A stretch of DNA of 64,000 nt from the NCBI GenBank assembly GCA_001804865.1, contig MHBK01000065.1, positions 23,424-87,423 on the forward strand, written 5' to 3'. Of this stretch, positions 17,671-26,608 are shown piece after piece. Under the pieces are notes generated by a model, which saw nothing but the letters and a program-made list of their open reading frames with translations, was not told where the DNA came from and made no database searches. Each line of letters opens with the position of its first letter. Positions within the stretch are counted from its first letter, which is position 1. This stretch comes from Lentisphaerae bacterium GWF2_57_35 (GTDB lineage: Bacteria > Verrucomicrobiota > Kiritimatiellia > CAIQIC01 > GWF2-57-35). The translations under genes and the position numbers were made by a program.

Positions 17671-18119
17671 GCGATGAGACCCAGATGGTATTCGTTTTCA
17701 TCCGTGTGAAACCCTTCGATGGCGGCCAGCTCGGGGCGAAGATCCATCAGGCTGTACCAGTAAACCCGGGCTGAAGGGGCCTCGGCGGCTTCTGTCAGAC
17801 GTTGAAGTTGCATCGCATATCGACCTGGCTTTTTGCGCGCTGGGGCCCAGGTGGACAAGCCTGTTTCGGCGATCCAGATGGGCCGGCTGCCGGCTGTAGG
17901 GGACACGCTGTTCATCTTATGGGCCCAGCCGCGCCAATGGGAGAACCAATCCCAGTTGTGCGCATGCGGCCACCACATTCCGGGAAAGCCGCGTATGGCA
18001 ACGATGTCGATGTGGTTGAGCACGCCGGCTTCATGCAGTAAAGCCGCCGCCTGTTCGGCATCGCTATATTGTCGATAATGAAACCACTGGCAGATTCCCT
18101 GCTTGTCCTTTAGGTCCAT
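17553..18119 (-). CDS. Beta-xylosidase-like glycoside hydrolase, N-terminal half missing
   Basis: 188 residues. GGAGG lies before the ATG at 18119. The chain matches the second half of clan GH-A glycosidases found beside CgeB-type glycosyltransferases: HIDIVAIRGFPG, PIWIAETGLSTW with the probable nucleophile Glu, ARVYWYSLMDL, and YHLGLIAHDGTRKPAW near the end. The first half, with the acid/base WNEP motif, is absent, so catalysis is doubtful. It overlaps the 3' end of the oxidoreductase gene, tail to tail. Either a degraded gene with a new start or a remnant; the intact ribosome site argues that it is still translated. Confidence 0.6.
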   Translation of the reverse strand: MDLKDKQGICQWFHYRQYSDAEQAAALLHEAGVLNHIDIVAIRGFPGMWWPHAHNWDWFSHWRGWAHKMNSVSPTAGSRPIWIAETGLSTWAPARKKPGRYAMQLQRLTEAAEAPSARVYWYSLMDLRPELAAIEGFHTDENEYHLGLIAHDGTRKPAWRKFCKLLNHSAITDRLPSAEATAVMEAGG

Positions 18120-18449
18120 GCCGGCCTCCTTCCTTCATTCTGTGGAGTATACGGTGAGCAATATCGCGACGGCCCTCCATCCGAAAACCCATTAGGGCGA
18201 AAGAGAAAATACCTTATGAATACGATCGCGAGCGGATGCCGCTGTAAGAAGCCTGGTTCCGCAACCGGACGCCCGGCGGCTCCGGTAAGGATTGAAGCAC
18301 TGTAAAATCAGGCGTGACCCGATGTCGGATGTAGTTGTTCTGTGCTTTATTCGAAGCATCCTACAGCAGCGCCTTTGCGGCTTTGCATTGGAAGACCAAG
18401 ATCGCTGGAAACGAACAGGGAAAGGAATTCCTTCATGAAGGAGGAGCAA
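18120..18449. promoter_or_regulatory. Divergent intergenic region of the glycan cluster
   Basis: 330 bp between the glycosidase remnant (minus) and the epimerase gene (plus). It should hold promoters for both. No repeat or operator that I can support. Confidence 0.35.
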
Positions 18450-19577
18450 ATGCACGAGAACAAGGAATCGATGCTCGACCTTCGACCGGTTTTAATCACC
18501 GGCGGCGCGGGTTTTATCGGAACAAACCTCGCCGATCGGCTTTTGCGCTCGGGAAAATCCGTGATTCTTTTCGATAATCTTTCCCGAACCGGCGTCCATC
18601 ATAACTTGCATTGGTTGATGGAACGGCATAGCCGGCGCCTGGTCGGCATTCTGGAAGACGTTCGCGATGCGACCGCCCTATATGAGCAGGTTGGAAAAGC
18701 CTCCGCCGTCGGAGTCGGGCAGAGCATGTACGAGATTGAGCGCTATACCAGCGTAAACAATCTGGGCACGGCAATTCTCTTGCAGTGTCTGCTGGATCAT
18801 CCCGTTAACCGGCTTGTGGCGGCTTCCAGCATGAGCATCTATGGCGAAGGGCTCTATCGGAATGCGGAGGGCGCTTGGGTCCAGGGGATCGAGCGCAACG
18901 AAATGCAATTGCAGCAATGCGAATGGGAATTGAAGGACGAACAGGGCCGCCGGCTGGAGCCGGCGCCCACGCGGGAATCCAAGTTGCCGACGCTGGCGTC
19001 CGTTTATGCCCTGTCCAAATACGATCAGGAGCGTCTCTGCCTGATGATCGGCCAGGCTTATGGCATTCCCACCGTGGCGCTCCGGCTTTTTAACGTGTAT
19101 GGGACGCGACAGTCGCTGTCCAATCCTTATACGGGCGTCCTGGCGATTTTTGCAGCGCGCTATTTGAACCAACATCCGCCGTTCATTTATGAGGACGGGC
19201 TGCAGCAACGCGATTTCGTGAGTGTGCACGATGTCGCGCGGGCTTTCCGCTTGGCCTTGGAATCCGATCGCGCCGCCGGGCAGGCGTTGAATATCGGCAG
19301 CGGCCGGAGCCTCTGTATAAAAGGCGTCGCCTTGCAGATGGGCCGTTTATTAAACCAGGAACATCTGACGCCGCAAATCACCGGCAAGTATCGCCGGGGC
19401 GACATACGGCATTGCTTCGGCGATATCGAAAAAGCCCGCCATGTTTTGGGGTATCGGCCTTCCATCGTTTTTGAAGAGGGTTTGAAGGAATTATCGGATT
19501 GGTTGTCCCGGCAGGGCGCCATCGACCGACTCGACGAAGCGACCGCACCATTATCCTCACGGGGACTGACCAGATAA
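18450..19577 (+). CDS. NAD-dependent epimerase/dehydratase (extended SDR) lacking a core strand
   Basis: 375 residues. The ATG at 18450 is preferred because AAGGAGGAG directly precedes it. The Rossmann motif TGGAGFIGTNLADRLL, the NLSRTGVHHNL loop, active-site Ser (SSMSIYG) and YALSK catalytic Tyr/Lys are present. After DVRDATALYEQVGKAS, however, the chain goes straight to AVGVGQSMYEIERY. Family members have a strand such as VFHLAAQ at that point, so about 8 residues appear deleted in frame. This strand helps bind NAD, so activity is uncertain. Likely made or modified a nucleotide sugar for the glycosyltransferases downstream. Confidence 0.85.
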   Translation: MHENKESMLDLRPVLITGGAGFIGTNLADRLLRSGKSVILFDNLSRTGVHHNLHWLMERHSRRLVGILEDVRDATALYEQVGKASAVGVGQSMYEIERYTSVNNLGTAILLQCLLDHPVNRLVAASSMSIYGEGLYRNAEGAWVQGIERNEMQLQQCEWELKDEQGRRLEPAPTRESKLPTLASVYALSKYDQERLCLMIGQAYGIPTVALRLFNVYGTRQSLSNPYTGVLAIFAARYLNQHPPFIYEDGLQQRDFVSVHDVARAFRLALESDRAAGQALNIGSGRSLCIKGVALQMGRLLNQEHLTPQITGKYRRGDIRHCFGDIEKARHVLGYRPSIVFEEGLKELSDWLSRQGAIDRLDEATAPLSSRGLTR

Positions 19578-19620
19578 AGAACTGCGCTCAGGAAGGATAA
19601 ATCATAAAGGAGGACTCGTC

Positions 19621-20580
19621 ATGAAAGCCATGGAAATCAGCGAGCCGGGACGCATTCGTCTCGTGGAGACGGACGTTCCAAAGCCGGCGTCCGGTGAAGT
19701 GGTCATCCGCTTGTCCGGGTGCGGCCTCTGCGCTTCCAATATTCCGGTCTGGGAAGGCCGGGATTGGTTTCGCTATCCCATCGAACCGGGCAGTCCCGGT
19801 CATGAAGGGTGGGGCACGATTGCGGAAGTGGGACCGGACGTGGAGGTCTTGAAAGCGGGAGACCGGGTGGCTGTGCTCAGTTCTCACGCCTATGCGGAGT
19901 TCGACAAGGCGCGAGCATCCGAGGCGATTCCGTTGCCGGACGATCTGGCCGACGACATCTTCTTGGGGGAACCGCTGGCCTGCGCCATGAATGCTTTTGC
20001 GCGCAGCGATATTCTAAAAGGCCAGTTCGTTGCGGTGGTGGGCATCGGTTTTTTGGGCGCTTTGTTCGTTCAATTGGCCAAAAACGCCGGCGCACAGGTC
20101 TATGCGTTCTCACGCCGGGAAACCGCGCAGCAAATGGCCCTCCAATGCGGCGCCGACCTCGTGATGGCGTTGGACGACCATGAGTCGATCCTGCAGCGCG
20201 TCAGGGAAATGACCAATGGGAAACTCTGCGCCCGGGTCATCGAAGTCACAGGGCTGCAAAGGCCCCTGGAGCTGGCCGGGGAATTGACGGCCGAGCGGGG
20301 CCGGTTGATTATTGCGGGCTATCATCAGGACGGGCTTCGACAGGTCAATATGCAGCTATGGAATTGGCGGGGTTTGGACGTCGTCAACGCCCACGAGCGC
20401 GATCCGCAAGTGTACATGGAAGGGATGAAGGCCGCCATCGCCGCCGTAAGGAATGGGACGCTTCGCCCCGCCTTTCTATATACGCACCGTTTCTTCATGG
20501 AAGAACTTCCGGAGGCTTTTCAAATGCTGGCGGAACGGCCGGTCGGCTATCTAAAAGGAGTCATGCAATGTATTTCATAA
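19621..20580 (+). CDS. Zinc-type alcohol dehydrogenase (MDR family)
   Basis: 319 residues. GGAGG about 9 nt before the ATG. GroES-like N-terminus with the catalytic zinc ligands CGLCASN and GHEGWG. The four-cysteine structural zinc lobe of classical ADHs is missing, as in short members of the family. Nucleotide-binding fold VVGIGFLGALFVQLAKNAGAQVYAFSRR at about 135-165. Known to accompany CgeB and Gfo/Idh/MocA genes in glycan clusters; the polyol or sugar substrate is unknown. Its last 13 nt overlap the next gene, so they are translationally coupled. Confidence 0.88.
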   Translation: MKAMEISEPGRIRLVETDVPKPASGEVVIRLSGCGLCASNIPVWEGRDWFRYPIEPGSPGHEGWGTIAEVGPDVEVLKAGDRVAVLSSHAYAEFDKARASEAIPLPDDLADDIFLGEPLACAMNAFARSDILKGQFVAVVGIGFLGALFVQLAKNAGAQVYAFSRRETAQQMALQCGADLVMALDDHESILQRVREMTNGKLCARVIEVTGLQRPLELAGELTAERGRLIIAGYHQDGLRQVNMQLWNWRGLDVVNAHERDPQVYMEGMKAAIAAVRNGTLRPAFLYTHRFFMEELPEAFQMLAERPVGYLKGVMQCIS

Positions 20581-21749
20581 ACACGCCTCCCGCGGACGTT
20601 CCCTCCTGTCGGCGCATCCTGATGACGGTGGATGCGGTCGGCGGCGTCTGGACTTATGCGCTGGACCTGGCCAAGGCGCTCGAATCGCAGGGCATGGAAT
20701 TCGTTTTTGCCGTGATGGGGCCGAAGCCGAGCGACCTACAGCGGATGGAGGTGGAGTCGCTTGGCCATGTCGTGATGGAAGAGGGGCCTTATCTGCTGGA
20801 GTGGATGGATCATCCCTGGCGCGATGTGGCCGCCGCGGGCGACTGGCTGCTGCGGTTGGAAAGCCGTTATCGTCCGGATATCGTGCATCTCAACGGCTAT
20901 GTCCACGCCCATTTGTCCTGGAGCGTTCCGGTCTTGGTCGTGGCCCATTCCTGTGTATTTTCCTGGTGGCTGGCGGTCAAACGCCAATGGCCGCCTTCCG
21001 AACGGAATGTGTATCGCGAGCAGGTCATGAAGGGCTTGGCCGCGGCCGATAGGGTGGTGGCTCCGTCGCAAGCCATGCGCGCGGCCCTGTTCGAATGCTA
21101 TGGACCTTTAAGCTCGTCGCAAGTCATCTACAACGGACGGCCATCCGGCGACTTCATGCCGCAGCCGAAAGAATCGTTCGTATTCTCCATGGGACGGGTC
21201 TGGGACGAAGCGAAAAACATCCGCCTCCTGATGCGGGCGGCGGCCGAGAGGCCCTTTCCGTGCGTCATAGCAGGAGATGCGGCGGATTGGCACGATCGGC
21301 CGGAGTCTTGGCCCGCCACACGCTTGGTGGGGCATCAGTCTTCCGCTCAGGTGAAGAACTGGTTGAGTCGGGCGGCGATCTATGCCTTGCCTGCCCGGTA
21401 CGAACCGTTTGGCTTATCCATTCTCGAGGCCGCGTTGTCCGGATGCGCGCCCATTGTGGGCGATATCCCGAGCCTGCGCGAAATCTGGGGCGATGCGGCG
21501 ACCTATGTGGATCCCGACGACGCCGTCCAATTGGCCTCGCTCGTTTGCAGCCTGCTGGCCAATCCTGCGGCGCGCGAGATCCAGGCTCGCCGCGCCCGTG
21601 AACGCGCCTTGCGCTATCGCATCGAAACGACCGCAGCCGCTTATGCTTCGCTTTATCGGGAACTTCGGGCGAAAGGGCGATCGTATCCGCACGAGCCTGC
21701 GCGTTTAGGAAAAGAAGGCCGTTCGCCTATTAACTCGGGGGTATTATGA
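20568..21749 (+). CDS. GT4-type glycosyltransferase
   Basis: 393 residues from the ATG at 20568 (AAAAGGAG about 8 nt upstream), overlapping the dehydrogenase stop. GT-B fold: N-terminal ILMTVDAVGGVWTYALDLAKAL, and a C-terminal donor domain with VFSMGRVWDEAKNIRLLMRAA and the nucleotide-sugar site PARYEPFGLSILEAALSGCAPI (E-x7-E type). Transfers a sugar from an NDP donor, probably in the cytoplasm. Acceptor unknown. It appears full-length. Its stop overlaps the next start as ATGA. Confidence 0.9.
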   Translation: MYFINTPPADVPSCRRILMTVDAVGGVWTYALDLAKALESQGMEFVFAVMGPKPSDLQRMEVESLGHVVMEEGPYLLEWMDHPWRDVAAAGDWLLRLESRYRPDIVHLNGYVHAHLSWSVPVLVVAHSCVFSWWLAVKRQWPPSERNVYREQVMKGLAAADRVVAPSQAMRAALFECYGPLSSSQVIYNGRPSGDFMPQPKESFVFSMGRVWDEAKNIRLLMRAAAERPFPCVIAGDAADWHDRPESWPATRLVGHQSSAQVKNWLSRAAIYALPARYEPFGLSILEAALSGCAPIVGDIPSLREIWGDAATYVDPDDAVQLASLVCSLLANPAAREIQARRARERALRYRIETTAAAYASLYRELRAKGRSYPHEPARLGKEGRSPINSGVL

Positions 21750-22885
21750 AAATCGTTTTCTTCTATCATTCGCTCGTCTCTGACTGGAACCACGGCCATG
21801 CGCATTTTCTTCGAGGCATCGCGACGGCCTTGATGCGCCGAGGATGCCAGGCGGCTGTCTTCGAACCGGCGGATGGTTGGAGCCTCTCGAATTTGCGGCG
21901 ACGCCACGGAGAAGCTCCGATACAGGATTTTTATCGGCGATTCCCTCACTTGAAAAGCCAATTCTACGATCCGAAGAACATCGATCTCGATGAGGCTTTG
22001 CACGGAGCGGATATGGTCGTCGTTCACGAATGGAACGATCAAAAACTCGTCAAAGCGATTGGCAAGCATCGGGAAGCCGGCAAGAAGTATGTCCTTTTGT
22101 TCCACGATACGCATCATCGTTCCGTCACGGATCCCGAGGGCATCGGCGCGTACGACCTGCGGCATTACGATGGGGTTTTGGCTTTTGGAGCCGTGATTCG
22201 GCAGCTCTACTTGCGGCAGGGCTGGGCCCGCCGCGCCTGGACCTGGCACGAAGCGGCCGACACCTCCGTATTCGTTCCGATGATCGAAAGCGCCAAAACT
22301 GGGGATTTGGTCTGGATCGGAAATTGGGGCGACGAGGAACGCAGCGACGAAATCGACGAGTTTATCATTCAGCCGGTGAGCCGGCTCGGACTTCGCGCCG
22401 CCTTCTATGGCGTGCGGTACCCGAAGCATGCGATGCGGGCATTGAAAAAAGCCGGCATCGCCTACGGCGGCTGGTTGCCCAATTATCAAGTAAGCGATGT
22501 TTTTTCGCGTTTTCGGGTAACCGTTCATGTTCCCCGGCGCCCCTATGTGAAGAAGTTGCCCGGAATTCCCACCATTCGTCCCTTCGAAGCCCTGGCCTCC
22601 GGCATTCCGCTGATCTCGGCTCCCTGGAAAGATGCGGAAGGGCTTTTTAAGGTGGGGCGGGATTTTCTGATGGCCAGGGATGGCGACGATATGACGCATC
22701 TGCTCCAAAAGGTGCTTGGCAACGAACGAAAGCAAGCGTTGATGGCGGCGCACGGATTGAGGAGTATCCGCGCCCGGCACACCTGCGAGCATCGCGTCGA
22801 CGAATTGCTCTGCATCTATAAGCAACTTCGAAAATCTGTCCACGGAGCTCAAACAAGGAAGGAGAAAGAATATGCGAGGCTTTGA
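21746..22885 (+). CDS. CgeB-like glycosyltransferase (full-length copy)
   Basis: 379 residues, start coupled by ATGA to the GT4 gene. MKIVFFYHSLVSDWNHGHAHFLRGIATALMRRG begins a GT-B N-domain. The C-domain carries VHVPRRPYVKKLPGIPTIRPFEALASGIPLISAPW, the 'glycosyltransferase in CgeB clusters' signature with the donor-binding Glu. It is the only one of three neighbouring paralogues that looks complete. Predicted cytoplasmic. Overlaps the next paralogue by 14 nt. Confidence 0.85.
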   Translation: MKIVFFYHSLVSDWNHGHAHFLRGIATALMRRGCQAAVFEPADGWSLSNLRRRHGEAPIQDFYRRFPHLKSQFYDPKNIDLDEALHGADMVVVHEWNDQKLVKAIGKHREAGKKYVLLFHDTHHRSVTDPEGIGAYDLRHYDGVLAFGAVIRQLYLRQGWARRAWTWHEAADTSVFVPMIESAKTGDLVWIGNWGDEERSDEIDEFIIQPVSRLGLRAAFYGVRYPKHAMRALKKAGIAYGGWLPNYQVSDVFSRFRVTVHVPRRPYVKKLPGIPTIRPFEALASGIPLISAPWKDAEGLFKVGRDFLMARDGDDMTHLLQKVLGNERKQALMAAHGLRSIRARHTCEHRVDELLCIYKQLRKSVHGAQTRKEKEYARL

Positions 22886-23642
22886 TATTTCATTCCTTGG
22901 TTCCAGCCTGATCTCCGCGTATTGGAACGGCGCTGCAACCTATTATCGGGGGTTGATCCGCTCGTTGCACGAACGCGGTCACAGAGTAACCTTCTACGAG
23001 CCTGACGCCTATGAACGCCGACAGCACCGCGACATTCCGGACCCGGGCTGGGCTCGGGTCGTTGTATATGAACCGCAATGGAAAACAGCCCATCGAATGC
23101 TGAGACAGGCGGCAGACGAGTCGGATGTGCTCGTCAAAGCCAGTGGCGTCGGCGTATTGGACCGGGAACTGGAGATGGGGATGTTGGACGAACAGCGACC
23201 GGGGCAGATTGTGATTTTTTGGGACGTGGATGCGCCGGTCACGCTCGACCGCGTGTTGAACGATCCGACCGACGCCTTTGCGAGTCTGATATCGCAGTAT
23301 GATGCCATCTTGACCTATGGGGGAGGAACTCCGGTCATCGTGCTCAACATCAGCCGGCATAGCATGGCGCAATATGGCTATTCGCCGGCCACCCGTCTGT
23401 TTGAAGCCGCCGGCGCCGGGGCCTGCATGATCAGCGACGCATGGGAAGGCATTGACCGCTTCATTGAACCGGACAAGGAAATTCTGGTCGCGGAAAGCGG
23501 GGAGCAGGTCCTAGGATATCTGGAGGAACTGACGGAGACCCAAGGCCGGAGGATCGGCTTGGCGGCCCGGCGGCGGGTTCTGGCGGAGCATACCTATGCG
23601 CATCGTGCAGAGCAGGTCGAACAGACGTTGGCCAAGCTGTGA
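22872..23642 (+). CDS. CgeB-like glycosyltransferase with a large internal deletion
   Basis: 256 residues, about 110 shorter than its full-length relatives. The N-domain runs to AILTYGGGTPV at about residue 158, then jumps to IVLNISRHSMAQYGYSPATRLFEAAGAGACMISDAWEG, the donor-site end of the C-domain. The linker and first half of the C-domain (the usual R.YEALGAR...GNR..DRE block) are gone, but the frame is kept. Start ATG at 22872 after AAGGAGAAAG. Probably inactive as a transferase unless the deletion is an assembly error. Confidence 0.75.
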   Translation: MRGFDISFLGSSLISAYWNGAATYYRGLIRSLHERGHRVTFYEPDAYERRQHRDIPDPGWARVVVYEPQWKTAHRMLRQAADESDVLVKASGVGVLDRELEMGMLDEQRPGQIVIFWDVDAPVTLDRVLNDPTDAFASLISQYDAILTYGGGTPVIVLNISRHSMAQYGYSPATRLFEAAGAGACMISDAWEGIDRFIEPDKEILVAESGEQVLGYLEELTETQGRRIGLAARRRVLAEHTYAHRAEQVEQTLAKL

Positions 23643-23660
23643 GGTTGGGAGGAGGGCATC

Positions 23661-23951
23661 ATGCACATCGTGATCTTGGGGCTTTCGATCGTTTCATCGT
23701 GGGGAAACGGCCACGTCACTACGTACCGCGGCTTGGTGCGGGAGTTGAAGGCGTCCGGGCATACCGTGCTGTTTCTCGAACGCGATAAGCCCTGGTATGC
23801 GGCGAATCGCGATCTGCCGGTTTCGTCGGATGGCGATATCCAGCTCTATGGCGATGTGCCCGAGTTGGATCGGAAATTCGCCGGAGTCGGTTATGAAGGC
23901 TTCGCAGTCGCGGTAAGAATACAAGACGAACAAGAGATCTGCATGAAATAA
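23661..23951 (+). pseudogene. Truncated CgeB-like glycosyltransferase
   Basis: 96 codons. Only the first strand-helix units remain (MHIVILGLSIVSSWGNGHVTTYRGLVRELKASG ... LYGDVPELDRKFAG). After about residue 76 the chain departs into VGYEGFAVAVRIQDEQEICMK, which matches nothing in the family, and stops. Full-length members run to about 370 residues. GGAGG precedes the ATG, so a short peptide may still be made. It marks the decayed end of the glycan operon. Confidence 0.65.
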
Positions 23952-24077
23952 CGATGAGCAATCAACAAGGAAGAAAGGGAAATGCCGTGTTGGGTCCGAC
24001 CAATCTGTCGCTACGGCCGCCCGGCCTATCGGCAGGAAAGGTAGAGAATAAACGCAAACGAAAGAAGGAGAACGATC

Positions 24078-24704
24078 ATGAGCTTGAATACCATTGACGA
24101 ATTGCTGGTAGAAGAAATCAAGGACATGTATAGCGCCGAAACCCAGTTGTTGCAGGCTTTGCCGGAAATGGCCGCCGCCGCCAGTTCGCAGGAACTGAAG
24201 GACGGGTTCGTGGAGCACCTGCGCGAGACGCAAGAGCAAGTGCAGCGGCTGGAGCAGGTTTTTAACATCCTGGGCATTCAGGGCGATGGAAAAATCTGCG
24301 AAGGAATGGCCGGGATTATTCGCGAAGGCAAGCAACTCATCTCCGAGCCGGGCGATCCGGCGGTTAAGGATGCCGCCTTGATCGGCGCCGCGCAAAAAGT
24401 GGAACATTACGAGATTGCCAGCTATGGCTCCATTTGCGCGCTCGCCGATCAAATCGACGATGACGACGTGAAGGATCTCCTCGGCCAAAACCTGGAGAGC
24501 GAGAAGGACACCGACGATAAATTGACCCGGCTGGCGCAGGGCGGATTGTTTTCCTCGGGCATCAATAAACGCGCCGAGGAATCGCGATCCATCGGGACCG
24601 CGCGCCACACGGAAATCGTTGAAGAAGACATCGACATCACGGACGCCGAAAAGCGCGCGAGAGGAGAGGATTTAGGCGGGTCCAGCCGCCGGTCTTCACG
24701 TTAA
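24078..24704 (+). CDS. YciE/DUF892-type ferritin-like protein
   Basis: 208 residues, AAGGAG before the ATG. The DUF892 four-helix fold is clear: LLVEEIKDMYSAETQLLQALPEMA at the start, LRETQEQVQRLEQVF in helix 2, and KVEHYEIASYGSICALADQ with the metal-binding Glu/His/Glu pattern. A charged tail of about 50 residues (KRAEESRSIGTARHTEIVEEDIDI) follows. Family members are linked to oxidative and general stress; iron oxidase activity is suspected but not shown for most. A strong terminator follows 30 nt downstream. Confidence 0.92.
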   Translation: MSLNTIDELLVEEIKDMYSAETQLLQALPEMAAAASSQELKDGFVEHLRETQEQVQRLEQVFNILGIQGDGKICEGMAGIIREGKQLISEPGDPAVKDAALIGAAQKVEHYEIASYGSICALADQIDDDDVKDLLGQNLESEKDTDDKLTRLAQGGLFSSGINKRAEESRSIGTARHTEIVEEDIDITDAEKRARGEDLGGSSRRSSR

Positions 24705-24733
24705 AAAGAAACACAGACTCGAAAGTTAAATGG

Positions 24734-24774
24734 CGATAAGAGTCGCATCCGGGCAAAGGATGCGACTCTTATCG
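24734..24774. terminator. Strong bidirectional terminator
   Basis: A perfect 17-bp stem, CGATAAGAGTCGCATCC (24734-24750) with its reverse complement at 24758-24774, around a 7-nt loop. It lies between convergent genes ending at 24704 and 24787. Confidence 0.8.
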
Positions 24775-24786
24775 GCCTGTTGCATC

Positions 24787-26472
24787 TCAACAGCCTTCTT
24801 CCCGATCGCCCATGACGTAAAGGTATCGCTTCACTTTCCCGGTCGAGGTCTTGGCGAATTCCTCCCAGCGGATTTTGATGCGGCGGGGACGTTTGTATTC
24901 GGCGATTTCCGCGGAGAGGCGTTTGATTTCCTTGCGGATCAGATCGGCGATTTCGGGTTCGGAGAGCGGCAGATCGTGCTTTTTATGGACGGCGTCGATG
25001 GCTTCCTGATTGGGCACGACGATGATGCCGACGTATTCGCCGACTTTTTCGCTGTCTTCCCGGTAGCCGACGACGAGCGCTTCGCGAACGTAGAGGCTCT
25101 TGCAGATTTGATGCTCCACTTCTTCCGGGTAGATGTTTTTGCCTTCGCGATTGACGATCAGGCTTTTCTTGCGGCCGGTGATGATGAGATAGCCGTCCGG
25201 CTCGATCTTGCCGAGGTCGCCCGTGAGGAGCCAGCCGTCGTGCAGGGCGGACGCTGTGGCTTCGGGATTATTGAAGTAGCCTTTCATAATGTTGGCCCCT
25301 TGGGCGGCAATCTCGCCGATGCCTTCGTCGTTGGGGTCCATGATCTTGATTTCGATATTCGGCAAAGGCTTGCCGACCGTGCCGGGTCGGGGGGCTTCCT
25401 GCGGGTTCAAGGTCAGTACCGGCGCCGCTTCCGTCAGGCCGTAGCCTTCCAGGATGGGCAGGCCGAGTCGTTCCAGGTTGACCAATAAATCGGAATCGCA
25501 GGGCGCTCCGCCGGAAATCAGCATGCGCAGGCTGCCCCCCATTTTGTTGCGGATGCCCCGGACGACGGGCGCGCGCAAGTTCATCTTATAGAGAAAATAG
25601 GCCAGCTTGTTGTCTTTCAGACCCGTCCACATGCGGTTGTACATTTTTTCCAGCAGCAGCGGGACTCCGATCAAAATGGTCGGCGATACCTCCCGGATGT
25701 TTTCGCCGATGGTCTTGAGGTTTTCGACGAGGCTGATCTGGGCGCAGGCGCGGAGGGGGACCAGCAGGTTGGTGGTGAACGCAAAGGCGTGGTGGAGGGG
25801 CAGCACCAGCATGAAATTATCCTCAGGATAGATCCGGATGGCCTTCACCATGCTTTCGACGTCGGCCGTGAAATTCAGATGGGTGAGCATGGCCCCTTTT
25901 TGCCGGCCCGTGGTGCCCGAGGTGTAAATGAACGAGGCGATGTCGTCGTCGTTCGGCTGCTGCTTGTCGTAGGCCCGGCATTCGGACTGGGCGGTTTCGG
26001 AGGTTTCTTGCAGGGTGTCCTCGTAGTCCCAATACTTTGCCTTGCGGGAAGGCCCGGGTTGAATGCGGTGGCCGTCGATCAACAGAATGTGGGCCAGCGC
26101 CGGAAGGCGCGGTTCGATTTCGGCGAGGAGGGGATATTCTTTGACGCCGGCGAACAGGGCGCGCGCGCCCGAGTCCCGCAGGATATGCGCCACTTCCTGT
26201 TCCTGGAGCTTGGCGTCGATGGGAACGGCCGTGGCCGCAAGGCCGACAATGCCAAAATAGATCTCGGCCCATTCCGGGGAATTCTCCCGGAAGATCGCCA
26301 CCCGGTCGCCGCGTTTGATGCCCAGTTGGGCCAGCGCTTCGGACACCCGTTGCGCGCTCTCCATCAGTTTATTATAAGAAATCGTGTTCCATTGGTCGTG
26401 CTTTTTAAAGCGGATCGCCACGGCTTCCGGACGTTGCTGGACGGCTTGCGCAAGTAATTCTTTGATCGTCAC
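24787..26472 (-). CDS. AMP-forming acyl-CoA synthetase (long-chain fatty acid-CoA ligase)
   Basis: 561 residues from a GTG at 26472 with GGAGG 6 nt before it. All adenylate-forming motifs are present: IASFIYTSGTTGRQKGAML (P-loop), YGLTEAAPV, TGDLGKIEPDGYLIITGRKKSLIV (hinge), and a C-terminal catalytic lysine in TSTGKVKRYLY. Activates fatty acids with ATP and CoA for lipid synthesis or beta-oxidation; the layout (RFKKHDQWNTISYNKL... PDEVRVI-less N-terminus) is that of FadD-like enzymes. Cytoplasmic or peripheral membrane. Divergent from aroB, with 136 bp between the starts. Confidence 0.92.
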   Translation of the reverse strand: MTIKELLAQAVQQRPEAVAIRFKKHDQWNTISYNKLMESAQRVSEALAQLGIKRGDRVAIFRENSPEWAEIYFGIVGLAATAVPIDAKLQEQEVAHILRDSGARALFAGVKEYPLLAEIEPRLPALAHILLIDGHRIQPGPSRKAKYWDYEDTLQETSETAQSECRAYDKQQPNDDDIASFIYTSGTTGRQKGAMLTHLNFTADVESMVKAIRIYPEDNFMLVLPLHHAFAFTTNLLVPLRACAQISLVENLKTIGENIREVSPTILIGVPLLLEKMYNRMWTGLKDNKLAYFLYKMNLRAPVVRGIRNKMGGSLRMLISGGAPCDSDLLVNLERLGLPILEGYGLTEAAPVLTLNPQEAPRPGTVGKPLPNIEIKIMDPNDEGIGEIAAQGANIMKGYFNNPEATASALHDGWLLTGDLGKIEPDGYLIITGRKKSLIVNREGKNIYPEEVEHQICKSLYVREALVVGYREDSEKVGEYVGIIVVPNQEAIDAVHKKHDLPLSEPEIADLIRKEIKRLSAEIAEYKRPRRIKIRWEEFAKTSTGKVKRYLYVMGDREEGC

Positions 26473-26608
26473 TTTGGTCCTCCGAAACGTTCTTCGAAAA
26501 TAGTAATCGTTTTTCCATGAAACTCGAACGATTTTCGATCTTTGGAAACAATACCATGCTTTTTAAGCGTTGACAGGGGCTGTGCGGTTGTCCTATTTCC
26601 TCATACCC

